In this document: positions 31,992 through 39,475 of the stretch, piece after piece | Position numbering within the stretch: position 1 is the stretch's first letter | How the letters are laid out: every line of letters starts with the position of its first letter | Assembly: GCF_036826855.1 (NCBI RefSeq) | Contig: NZ_CP104578.1 | Location: 6,049,501-6,113,500, forward strand | Direction of reading: 5' to 3' | Length of the DNA: 64,000 nt | Origin: Streptomyces sp. SJL17-4 | GTDB taxonomy: Bacteria > Actinomycetota > Actinomycetes > Streptomycetales > Streptomycetaceae | Position numbers and translations under genes: made by a program | Notes under the pieces: generated by a model | The model's database searches: none | Told to the model about the DNA's origin: nothing | Seen by the model: only the letters and a program-made list of their open reading frames with translations

Positions 31992-32846
31992 ATGCCCATC
32001 GACCCCGCCAAGGCCGTCGCCGCCGAACCCCGCAGCGCCGAGATCTCCTGGGACCACAAGGACGTCCAGCTCTACCACCTGGGACTGGGCGCCGGAATCC
32101 CGGCGACCGACCCCGACGAGCTCCGCTACACCCTCGAATCCAAGCTCCACGTCCTGCCCAGCTTCGCGACCGTCGCGGGCGCCGGCATGGGCGTCGTCGG
32201 CGGGCTCTCCGCCCCCGGCATCGACATCGACCTCGCCGCCGTCCTGCACGGCGGCCAGACGGTCACCCTCCACCGCCCCGTCCCCGTCGCCGGCCGCGCC
32301 GTCTCCACCTCCCGCGTCGCCGCCGTGTACGACAAGGGCAAGGCAGCCGTCCTCGTCCTTCGCTCCGAGGCCTCCGACGCCGACGGCCCGCTCTGGACCA
32401 GCGACGCCCAGATCTTCGTCCGCGGCGAAGGCGGCTGGGGCGGCGACCGCGGCCCTTCCGAGCGCCTCGCGCTGCCCGACCGCGAGCCCGACAGGACCGT
32501 CGAACGCCCCGTACGCGAGGAGCAGGCGCTCCTCTACCGGCTCTCCGGCGACTGGAACCCGCTCCACGCCGACCCCGAGTTCGCGAAGCTCGCGGGCTTC
32601 GAGCGGCCGATCCTGCACGGCCTCTGCACGTACGGCATGACCCTCAAGGCGGTGGTGGACGCGGTGCTCGGCGGCGACGTCACCCGCGTCCGCTCGTACC
32701 GCACCCGATTCGCCGGGATCGTCTTCCCCGGCGAGACCCTGCGCATCCGGATGTGGGCCGGGGACGGCCGCGTCCAATTGGCGGTGACGGCCGTGGAGCG
32801 CGACGACGCCCCGGTCCTCGCCGACACCCTCGTCGAACACTCCTGA
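31992..32846 (+). CDS. MaoC-type enoyl-CoA hydratase, Hsd4B/Rv3538-like
   Basis: A 284-residue double hot-dog hydratase. Its sequence tracks M. tuberculosis Rv3538 as recalled: MPIDPAKAV, WDHKDVQLYHLGLGAG, GKAAVLVLRSE, RGEGGWGGDRGPSE and the hydratase 2 motif YRLSGDWNPLHADPEF, then RPILHGLCTYGMT. The catalytic Asp, Asn and His are present. It hydrates trans-2-enoyl-CoA to the (R)-3-hydroxyacyl-CoA in steroid side-chain beta-oxidation. GAGGAG lies about ten bases before the ATG. First gene of a three-gene operon under a KstR site. Confidence 0.88.
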   Translation: MPIDPAKAVAAEPRSAEISWDHKDVQLYHLGLGAGIPATDPDELRYTLESKLHVLPSFATVAGAGMGVVGGLSAPGIDIDLAAVLHGGQTVTLHRPVPVAGRAVSTSRVAAVYDKGKAAVLVLRSEASDADGPLWTSDAQIFVRGEGGWGGDRGPSERLALPDREPDRTVERPVREEQALLYRLSGDWNPLHADPEFAKLAGFERPILHGLCTYGMTLKAVVDAVLGGDVTRVRSYRTRFAGIVFPGETLRIRMWAGDGRVQLAVTAVERDDAPVLADTLVEHS

Positions 32847-32867
32847 TCGCCTGATTGGAGCCGCACC

Positions 32868-33944
32868 ATGCGCGCAGCCGTACTGCACGAGATCGGTCAG
32901 GACAAGCTCGAAGTCGTCGACGACGTCGAGGCGGTGGGCTTCGGCCCCGGCAAGGTGAGGATCCGGGTCCGGGCCACCGGCCTCTGCCACTCCGACGTCT
33001 CCGCGATGAGCGGCGTCCTCCCGCAGCCCGCCCCCTTCATCCCCGGCCACGAGGGGGCGGGCGAGATCCTCGACGTCGGCGACGGCGTCACCGGACTCAC
33101 CCAGGGCCAGCGGGTCCTGCTCTGCTGGCTGCCCGCCTGCGGCAGCTGTCCCGCCTGCAAGCGCGGCCAGACCCAACTCTGCCTGGCCGGGTTCATGAAC
33201 GCCGGCACGCCCAACTTCAAGCGCCCCGGCGGTGAGGTCTTCGGCTTCGCCGGCACCGGCACCTTCACCGAGGAGGTCGTCGTCGACGCGGGCTGCGCCG
33301 TCCCGATCCCCGACGACGTGCCCTTCGACATCGCCGCCCTCATCGGCTGCGGCGTCACCACCGGCCTCGGCGCCGCCATCAACACGGCCAAGGTGGAGGC
33401 CGGTTCGTCGGTCGCCGTCATCGGCTGCGGAGGCGTCGGCATCTCCGCGATCCAGGGCGCCAAGCTCCAGGGCGCAGCCCAGATCGTCGCCGTCGACCCC
33501 GTCGAGTCGCGCCGCGAGGCCGCGCTGCGCTTCGGCGCCACCGAGGCCGTCGCCCCCGACGCGCTGGCCGACGCCAAGCAGCGGATCACCGCGGGCGAGG
33601 GCTTCGACTACGTCTTCGAGGTCGTCGGCAAGTCGGCCACCGCCCGTACCGCGTACGAGAACACCCGGCGCGGCGGCACCCTCTGCGTCGTCGGCGCGGG
33701 CGCCCTCGACGACTACCTCCAGCTCAGCATGTTCGAGCTGTTCTTCGACGAGAAGCGGATCCTGCCCTCCATGTACGGCGGCGGCGACGTGCTCCGCTCC
33801 TACGAGCGGGCCATCGCGCTCTGGCGGGCCGGCCGCATCGACCTGGAGTCGCTCATCACCCACCGCGTACCGCTCGCGGGCATCAACGAGGCCCTGGAGC
33901 AGATGCGGACCGGCGCGGCCCTCCGTACCTGCATCGAGATCTGA
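32868..33944 (+). CDS. Zinc-dependent alcohol dehydrogenase (MDR family)
   Basis: A 358-residue medium-chain dehydrogenase. Catalytic zinc ligands are Cys40 (GLCHSD), His61 and Glu62 (PGHEGAGE). Structural zinc ligands are Cys91, 94, 97 and 105 (CGSCPACKRGQTQLC). The NAD-binding motif VIGCGGVGIS follows. It resembles actinobacterial class III-type enzymes such as AdhD and is not a quinone reductase. It lies 21 bases after the hydratase, in one operon. It may oxidise an alcohol or hydroxyacyl intermediate of the same pathway; no direct evidence of substrate. Confidence 0.9.
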   Translation: MRAAVLHEIGQDKLEVVDDVEAVGFGPGKVRIRVRATGLCHSDVSAMSGVLPQPAPFIPGHEGAGEILDVGDGVTGLTQGQRVLLCWLPACGSCPACKRGQTQLCLAGFMNAGTPNFKRPGGEVFGFAGTGTFTEEVVVDAGCAVPIPDDVPFDIAALIGCGVTTGLGAAINTAKVEAGSSVAVIGCGGVGISAIQGAKLQGAAQIVAVDPVESRREAALRFGATEAVAPDALADAKQRITAGEGFDYVFEVVGKSATARTAYENTRRGGTLCVVGAGALDDYLQLSMFELFFDEKRILPSMYGGGDVLRSYERAIALWRAGRIDLESLITHRVPLAGINEALEQMRTGAALRTCIEI

Positions 33945-33959
33945 GAGGACACCTGCGAG

Positions 33960-34904
33960 ATGTCACTCCCCCTAGAGGGCCTGAGCGCGATCGTCACCGG
34001 CGCCGGGCGCGGTCTCGGCCGCGCCGAGGCCCTGGAACTCGCCCGGCTCGGCGCGGCCGTCGTCGTCAACGACTACGGACAGCCGGGGCGCGACGGCTCG
34101 GGCGCGGCCTCCGCCGCGCCCGCCGAGGAGGTCGCCGCGGAGATCCGCGCGACGGGCGGCAGGGCGGTCGCGCACCTCGGCGACATCGCCGACTTCGAGA
34201 CGGCACGGGCCCTGACCGACCTGGCCGTGGCCGAGTTCGGCAAGCTGGACATCCTGGTCAACAACGCGGGCATCCTGCGCGACCGGATGGTCTTCTCGAT
34301 GAGCGAGGAGGAGTGGGACTCGGTCATACGGGTCCACCTCAAGGGCCACTTCAACACCACGCACTTCGCGGCGGTGCACTGGAGGACCCGGGCGAAGGCG
34401 GGGGAGTCCGGCGTGTACGGCCGGATCGTCAACACCTCCTCCGAGGCCTTCCTCGCCGGTTCGGCCGGACAGCCCAACTACGCGGCGGCCAAGGGCGGCA
34501 TCGTGGGCCTGACGACCTCGACGGCGCTCGCGCTCGCCCGGTACGGGGTGACGGCGAACGCCATCTGCCCCCGGGCGCGCACCCGGATGACGGAGGACGT
34601 GTTCGCCGGCTTCGCCGAGCCGACGGCCGAGGGCGACCTCGACCCGCTGTCCCCCGAGCACGTGGCGCCGCTCGTCGGCTACCTCGCCTCCCCGGCGGCC
34701 GCCGCGGTCAACGGCCAACTGCTCGTCGTCCACGGCGGGATGGTCGCGATCGTGGACCGGCCGCGGGTGGCGGCCAAGTTCGACACGGCCAAGGAGGCGT
34801 TCACGTACGAGGAACTGGACGGCCTCCTGACCCCGCACTACGCGTCCCGCCCGGCGGGCGAGACCTTCGCGGCGTCGGAGGTCCTCGGCCTGAAGAAGGG
34901 CTGA
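33960..34904 (+). CDS. Short-chain dehydrogenase, Hsd4A-like (17beta-HSD4 type)
   Basis: A 314-residue SDR with Rossmann motif TGAGRGLG (residues 13-20), NNAG at about 101, Ser in VNTSSEAF, and Tyr174/Lys178 in NYAAAKGG. It follows M. tuberculosis Hsd4A (Rv3502c) as recalled: RDRMVFSMSEEEWD, RIVNTSSEA, ANAICPRARTRMTEDVF and SPAAAAVNGQ. A C-terminal extension after about 250 contains FTYEELDGLL, as in 17beta-HSD type 4-like proteins. It oxidises the 3-hydroxyacyl-CoA of steroid side chains with NAD+. Third gene of the operon. Confidence 0.88.
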   Translation: MSLPLEGLSAIVTGAGRGLGRAEALELARLGAAVVVNDYGQPGRDGSGAASAAPAEEVAAEIRATGGRAVAHLGDIADFETARALTDLAVAEFGKLDILVNNAGILRDRMVFSMSEEEWDSVIRVHLKGHFNTTHFAAVHWRTRAKAGESGVYGRIVNTSSEAFLAGSAGQPNYAAAKGGIVGLTTSTALALARYGVTANAICPRARTRMTEDVFAGFAEPTAEGDLDPLSPEHVAPLVGYLASPAAAAVNGQLLVVHGGMVAIVDRPRVAAKFDTAKEAFTYEELDGLLTPHYASRPAGETFAASEVLGLKKG

Positions 34905-34970
34905 GACCAGGGGGACCGGGGGTGACCACCGGCCGGGGTGCGGCTCGGCCGGAGGGATGGTGGGGAAGAC

Positions 34971-35000
34971 GAAGGGCCCCGGGGCGACCCGGGGCCCTTC
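34971..35000. terminator. Perfect hairpin after hsd4A-like operon
   Basis: GAAGGGCCCCGGG pairs with CCCGGGGCCCTTC around GCGA, a stable bidirectional terminator between the operon and the minus-strand small gene. Confidence 0.85.
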
Positions 35001-35002
35001 GC

Positions 35003-35048
35003 TCGACCTGGAACTGCTCGGTACTGCTCGGTACTTCTCGGTACTTCG
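35003..35048. repeat. Short direct repeats CTCGGTACT
   Basis: GCTCGGTACT occurs twice and TCTCGGTACTT once in a row, followed by TACTTCG. They lie just after the stop of the small minus-strand gene. No function is evident. Confidence 0.5.
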
Positions 35049-35177
35049 TTACTGCGAGACGGGCTCGCGGCGGTGTCGGCCGTGCGGGGAGGATGCGGAG
35101 TCCTCCGTCGGCGCGGCGTCCCCGCGGTGCTTGCCGGAGCCGTTCGGCTCCTGCCCGGTCGTGCTGTTTTCCGACAT
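35049..35177 (-). CDS. 42-residue hydrophilic peptide
   Basis: A small ORF with strong Streptomyces codon bias: MSENSTTGQEPNGSGKHRG, then DAAPTEDSASSPHGRHRREP and VSQ. Third positions are nearly all G or C, and the peptide is polar with a His/Arg-rich C-terminal part. It has no signal peptide or Cys. It lies 48 bases after the stop of the minus-strand beta-propeller-like gene, so the two may be co-transcribed, and a terminator-like hairpin lies beyond it. A GGGGTGAG sequence about nine bases upstream could be its ribosome site. The function is unknown. Confidence 0.6.
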   Translation of the reverse strand: MSENSTTGQEPNGSGKHRGDAAPTEDSASSPHGRHRREPVSQ

Positions 35178-35225
35178 GGTCGAACTCACCCCGTTGACAT
35201 CGGTCGTGCTGTGCAGCCCGAGAGT

Positions 35226-36410
35226 CTAGCCAGCGGGTTTCCCGTCCGTGAGGGGAGCCTGCTGCAACGGCACGGGACGGCACACGCGGGGCTCCTCGAC
35301 GGCCTCAGCGGCCACGGTCACCGCCACCGGATCGCGCTCCGGCTCCGGCACCGGCGGCGCCTCCACGTCCGCGAGACCGCAGGGCGCCCCGGCCGTCGCG
35401 TACGGCAGCCGGAGCACGCCCCCCGCCGTCCACAGGCCCGCCCCGGCCAGCCACCCCACGGGTGCGGCCAGTTGGCCCATCCGGCGGGCCACGGGCTGCC
35501 ACGTCCCCACCCAGCTGCCGCCCGCCGCGTCGATCCGCAGCGCCACCGCGCAGGTCTCGGGCATCAGGACCTGCCCCGGCTGGACGGCGAACGGCGTCAC
35601 CGCCGCGTCGTCGAGCCGCAGGCACTCCGGGAAGCGCACCGGCAGCAGACTGCCGAGCACGCCCCAGCCGAGCCGGTCGTGCCCCGGTGACGGCGCGTCG
35701 GAACGGATCAGGAGCAGCCCGCTGTCCGGATCCGCGAGGAGCAGCCGGTCGTTGCTGTCCTCGGTGATCTGCAGCAGCGGCGTCACCTCCCCGCCCCGCT
35801 CCAGGTCGACGGCGACCGCCTTCACCGGCCCGTCGTCAAGCCGCCGGTCGAGCGCGAGCATCCGGCCCGTACGGTCGAGCCACACCCCGCCCGCGCACCG
35901 GCCCTTCACCTCCGCGACCTGCTCGGGACCGAAGGCCCCGCCCGCGACCAGCCACAGCGTGGTCGTGTCGGGGCCGACGCACATGGCGTACGCGCAGATG
36001 CCGTCGGGGGAAGGCGGCAGCAGCACCAGACGCTCGGAGCCCGGGGCCTCCACGGAGCCGAGCCGGAGTTCCCCGGTGGCCGGGCCCGTGGGGTAGAGCA
36101 GCGAGAACGTGTTCCGCCGCCCGTCCACGCGGCGGGCGACCAGGACCCGGCCGTCGGCCAGGGGCAGCAGCTGGGTGCCGGGCTCCTCCGGCTGGTCGAG
36201 GGGGAGCGGGACGGCGTACGGCTCCGGGCCGTCGAGCGTCCACCTCTCCACGTACAGGGCGTCGCCGTCGCCCGCGAGCCTGGCCGCGTACGCGCCGTTC
36301 GCCGTGATCGTGAGACCCGTCGTGAACTCCGTCGGCCGGGCGCCGCGGCCGGGGTGCTCCCCGTCGCGGTCGTCGTCCTCGGCCGTGGTCTCGATGGCAC
36401 ACGCTGTCAT
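35226..36410 (-). CDS. Hypothetical beta-propeller-like protein
   Basis: About 394 residues from the ATG at 36410. The sequence is a chain of beta-strand repeats with GxxxLxVARRV, LVLLPPSPDGICAYAMCVG, LWLVAGGAFGPEQ, GGVWLDRTGRMLALDRR and LGWGVLGSLLPVRFPECLR. No signal peptide or membrane segment is present. It resembles Streptomyces cytosolic WD-like hypothetical proteins. An upstream in-frame ATG at 36431 lacks a ribosome site. The adjacent small peptide gene is on the same strand. Confidence 0.65.
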   Translation of the reverse strand: MTACAIETTAEDDDRDGEHPGRGARPTEFTTGLTITANGAYAARLAGDGDALYVERWTLDGPEPYAVPLPLDQPEEPGTQLLPLADGRVLVARRVDGRRNTFSLLYPTGPATGELRLGSVEAPGSERLVLLPPSPDGICAYAMCVGPDTTTLWLVAGGAFGPEQVAEVKGRCAGGVWLDRTGRMLALDRRLDDGPVKAVAVDLERGGEVTPLLQITEDSNDRLLLADPDSGLLLIRSDAPSPGHDRLGWGVLGSLLPVRFPECLRLDDAAVTPFAVQPGQVLMPETCAVALRIDAAGGSWVGTWQPVARRMGQLAAPVGWLAGAGLWTAGGVLRLPYATAGAPCGLADVEAPPVPEPERDPVAVTVAAEAVEEPRVCRPVPLQQAPLTDGKPAG

Positions 36411-36553
36411 CGACTCGTCACCTCCGGCCACGAAGCTAGTTTTCGCACTTCCAGCCGAACAACACGAGCAGGGTCACTTCACACATAAGGGTGGTGCTGT
36501 GACGATTCCGCTGAGGGGTGGGGGGTGGTTGTGCTGGAGTTGCCAGTGATGAG

Positions 36554-36572
36554 TAAGGTAAGGCGAACCTAA
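36554..36572. promoter_or_regulatory. Iron box (DmdR1/IdeR type)
   Basis: TAAGGTAAGGCGAACCTAA matches the consensus TTAGGTTAGGCTAACCTAA at 16 of 19 positions. It lies 66 bases before the ATG of the siderophore-binding lipoprotein, so that gene should be repressed by iron. Confidence 0.8.
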
Positions 36573-36638
36573 ACGGAGTCCGTGGCTCCGGCCGGTCGCG
36601 CCCGTATTTCCCGCCAGGACCCGTACAGGAGCCTTCTC

Positions 36639-37673
36639 ATGTCCCTCCGCCGCCGCGGCACCGCCGCCGTCGTCGCCCTCGCCGCCGCGCTCTCGCTCGC
36701 GGCCTGCGGAGGAGGCGACGGAGGATCCGACGCCTCCAAGAAGGAGGACACGTCCAAGAAGAAGGACGTCGCCACCGGCGGCAAGGACTTCGGCGACGCC
36801 GCCGCGAAGACCGCGGCCATGGGCACGGACGCCAAGGCCGGCCAGTTCCCGCGCACCCTGACGCACGCCCTCGGCAAGACCGAGCTGCCGGCCGCCCCGA
36901 AGCGGGTCGTCGTCCTCGACGTCGGCGAGTTCGACAACGTCGTCTCCCTCGGCATCAAGCCCGTCGGCTACGCCCCCGCGGAGGGTGACGACGGCATCCC
37001 GGCCTACCTCCAGAAGGACGCCGGAGCCCCGAAGTCCGTCGGCACGATCAACAACCTCAACCTCGAGGCCATCGCCAACCTCCAGCCCGACCTGATCCTC
37101 GGCAGCCAGCTGCGCGCCGCGGACAAGTACGACGAGCTGTCGAAGATCGCGCCGACCGTGTTCTCCATCCGTCCGGGCTTCACCTGGAAGGAGAACTACC
37201 TCCTCAACGCCGCCGCGCTCGACAAGACCGCCGAGGCGAAGGAGAAGCTCTCCGCGTACGAGACCAAGGCGAAGCAGCTCGGCACGGAGATCGGCCCGAA
37301 CAAGCCGACCGTCTCGATGGTCCGCTACCTCCCCGGCAAGATCCGCCTGTACGCGAAGGCGTCCTTCATCGGCACGATCCTCGAGGACACCGGCCTGCCG
37401 CGGCCCAAGAACCAGCAGATCAACGACCTCGCGGCCGAGATCAGCCCGGAGAAGATCGACGAGGCCGACGGCGACTGGATCTTCACCGGCGTGTACGGCG
37501 AGGCCAAGGCCACCAAGAAGGACACCGCCCAGGCCAACCCGCTCTGGAAGAACCTCAAGGCCGTCAAGGCCGGCCAGGCCAAGGACGTCCCGGACGAGAC
37601 CTGGTACCTGGGCCTCGGCGTGACGGCGGCGAACGTGGTCCTCGACGACCTGCGCGGCTACCTCGTCAAGTAA
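36639..37673 (+). CDS. Iron-siderophore ABC transporter substrate-binding lipoprotein
   Basis: A 344-residue class III (FecB-like) binding protein. The signal peptide ends LSLAAC (Cys23). The domain pattern is PKRVVVLDVGEFDNVVSLGIKPVGYAP, ANLQPDLILGSQ, PTVSMVRYLPGKIRLYAKASFI and PLWKNLKAVKAG. It captures a ferri-siderophore outside the membrane. No permease or ATPase gene lies next to it, so transporter parts are encoded elsewhere. AGGAG lies eight bases before the ATG. An iron box upstream supports iron control. Confidence 0.9.
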   Translation: MSLRRRGTAAVVALAAALSLAACGGGDGGSDASKKEDTSKKKDVATGGKDFGDAAAKTAAMGTDAKAGQFPRTLTHALGKTELPAAPKRVVVLDVGEFDNVVSLGIKPVGYAPAEGDDGIPAYLQKDAGAPKSVGTINNLNLEAIANLQPDLILGSQLRAADKYDELSKIAPTVFSIRPGFTWKENYLLNAAALDKTAEAKEKLSAYETKAKQLGTEIGPNKPTVSMVRYLPGKIRLYAKASFIGTILEDTGLPRPKNQQINDLAAEISPEKIDEADGDWIFTGVYGEAKATKKDTAQANPLWKNLKAVKAGQAKDVPDETWYLGLGVTAANVVLDDLRGYLVK

Positions 37674-37715
37674 CGCGGTTGCCTCGTCAGGCAACACGAG
37701 GCAAGCGGTGAACGA

Positions 37716-37752
37716 GCGACCCCCGACGCCGGCCGACGGCGCCGGGGGTCGC
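37716..37752. terminator. Hairpin after siderophore-binding protein
   Basis: GCGACCCCCG-CGCC pairs with GGCG-CGGGGGTCGC with one bulge. It lies about 40 bases after the stop. Confidence 0.7.
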
Positions 37753-37798
37753 CCGCCGTCGGGGCGGAGGGCGACGGGGGCGCCCCTGCCGTAGGCGC

Positions 37799-37877
37799 CG
37801 CAATGGTGCCGGGGGTCGTCCGTCGTCCGTACCGCAACGGTGCCGGGGGTCGTCCGTCGTCCGTACCGCAACGGCGC
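37799..37877. repeat. Tandem 36-bp direct repeat
   Basis: Two copies of a 36-bp unit starting GCAAYGGTGCCGGGGGTCGT and ending CGTCGTCCGTACC lie in a row, with a partial third. They occupy the gap before the Nif3-like gene. No coding or site function is seen. Confidence 0.8.
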
Positions 37878-37916
37878 CGGTACCAGCCGCGAAGGCGGGC
37901 CAGGTAGCCTTTCCTC

Positions 37917-38735
37917 GTGCCCCGTCTGTCTGAAGTCATCGCCGCGCTCGACGCCCTCTGGCCACCAGAGCGGGCCGAGTCGTGGGACGCCGTCGGCACC
38001 GTCTGCGGTGACCCCGACGCCGAGGTCACCCGTGTGCTCTTCGCCGTCGACCCCGTCCAGGAGATCGTCGACGAGGCGATCGCCCTCGGCGCCGACCTGA
38101 TCGTCACCCACCACCCGCTCTACCTCCGCGGGACGACGACCGTCGCGGCAGGCCACTTCAAGGGCCGCGTCGTGCACCACCTCATCAAGCACGACATCGC
38201 CCTCCACGTCGCGCACACCAACGCCGACACCGCCGACCCCGGCGTCTCCGACGCCCTCGCCGGCGCGCTCGACCTCCGGGTCACCGGCCCCCTCGTCCCC
38301 GAGAACAACCTCGGCCGGATCTGCGAGCTCGACCACCCCGAGACCCTCGCCGAGTTCGCCGCCCGCGCGGCGAAGCGGCTGCCCGCCACCGCGCAGGGCA
38401 TCCGGGTCGCGGGCGACCCCGGCATGACCGTGCGCCGCGTCGCCGTCAGCGGCGGCTCCGGAGACAGCCTCTTCGACGCCGTACGGGCCGCCGGCGTGGA
38501 CGCCTTCCTCACCGCCGACCTGCGCCACCACCCCGCCTCCGAGGCGACCCAGCACTCACCGCTCGGCCTGGTCGACGCCGCCCACTGGGCCACCGAGTGG
38601 CCCTGGTGCGAGCAGGCCGCCGCCCAGCTCGACGAGATTTCCGACCGTCAGGGCTGGGACCTCCGCGTCCACGTCTCGAAGACGGTCACCGACCCCTGGT
38701 CCTCCCACCACACCTCCCCTGGAGCCCCCAACTGA
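37917..38735 (+). CDS. Nif3-like dinuclear metal-centre protein
   Basis: A 272-residue NIF3/YbgI protein. Metal-binding motifs are THHPLYLRG (residues about 62-65), AVHVAHTNADTA-like HVAHTNADTADPG and late HHPASEATQHS with E in WATEWPW. This family forms toroidal hexamers with a dinuclear metal centre and is known as GTP cyclohydrolase 1 type 2 homologue, but its activity is not settled. It starts at GTG and is coupled to the zinc-ribbon gene. Confidence 0.9.
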   Translation: MPRLSEVIAALDALWPPERAESWDAVGTVCGDPDAEVTRVLFAVDPVQEIVDEAIALGADLIVTHHPLYLRGTTTVAAGHFKGRVVHHLIKHDIALHVAHTNADTADPGVSDALAGALDLRVTGPLVPENNLGRICELDHPETLAEFAARAAKRLPATAQGIRVAGDPGMTVRRVAVSGGSGDSLFDAVRAAGVDAFLTADLRHHPASEATQHSPLGLVDAAHWATEWPWCEQAAAQLDEISDRQGWDLRVHVSKTVTDPWSSHHTSPGAPN

Positions 38736-39475
38736 ACGCCGCGCCCGCCGACCAGATCCGCCTCCTCGACGTCCAGGCCCTCGACGTCCGCCTCCAGCAG
38801 CTCGCGCACAAGCGCCGGTCGCTGCCCGAGCACGCCGAGATCGAGTCGCTGACCAAGGACCTCACCCAGCTGCGCGACCTGCTCGTCGCCGCGCAGACCG
38901 AGGAGAGCGACTGCGGCCGTGAGCAGACCAAGGCCGAGCAGGACGTCGACCAGGTCCGCCAGCGGGCCGCGCGCGACCAGCAGCGCCTCGACTCGGGCGC
39001 CGTGTCCTCCCCGAAGGACCTGGAGAACCTCCAGCGCGAGATCGTCTCCCTCGCCAAGCGCCAGGGCGACCTCGAGGAGATCGTCCTGGAGGTCATGGAG
39101 CGCCGCGAGTCCGTGCAGGAGCGTCTCACCGAGCTGAACGAGCGGGTCTCCGCCGTCCAGGCCAAGACGGACGACGCGACCGCCCGCCGCGACGCCGCCG
39201 AGGGCGAGTTCGCCGCCGAGGAGGCGTCCGTGGAGAAGGAGCGCGAGCTCGTCGCGGGCACCGTCCCCGCGGACCTCCTGAAGCTGTACGAGAAGCTGCG
39301 CGTGCAGCAGGGCGGGGTCGGCGCGGCCCGGCTGTACCAGCGCAAGTGCGAGGGCTGCCACATCGAGCTCAACATCACCGAGCTGAACGAGGTCCGTGCC
39401 GCCGCCAAGGACGAGGTCCTGCGCTGCGAGAACTGCCGCCGGATCCTGGTCCGCACGTCGGAGTCCGGCCTGTAA
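38732..39475 (+). CDS. Zinc-ribbon coiled-coil protein (CdsZ family)
   Basis: A 247-residue protein. The first three quarters are a coiled coil (QLAHKRRSLPEHAEIESLTK, EQDVDQVRQRAARDQQRLD, LNERVSAVQAK). The C-terminal zinc ribbon has CEGCHIELN and CENCRRILVR. In actinobacteria these genes sit between Nif3 and RNase H/phosphatase genes, as here. The start is a CTG at 38732 that overlaps the previous TGA and has GGAG about eight bases upstream; no ATG or GTG is available before residue 130. It probably works in RNA or protein handling, but the role is not known. Confidence 0.85.
   Translation: MNAAPADQIRLLDVQALDVRLQQLAHKRRSLPEHAEIESLTKDLTQLRDLLVAAQTEESDCGREQTKAEQDVDQVRQRAARDQQRLDSGAVSSPKDLENLQREIVSLAKRQGDLEEIVLEVMERRESVQERLTELNERVSAVQAKTDDATARRDAAEGEFAAEEASVEKERELVAGTVPADLLKLYEKLRVQQGGVGAARLYQRKCEGCHIELNITELNEVRAAAKDEVLRCENCRRILVRTSESGL

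Noticed and set aside
36499..36549. A 16-codon ORF ending WLCWSCQ before the iron box
   Set aside because: It has only a weak ribosome site, is too short to judge, and overlaps the promoter region; no leader-peptide logic is visible.
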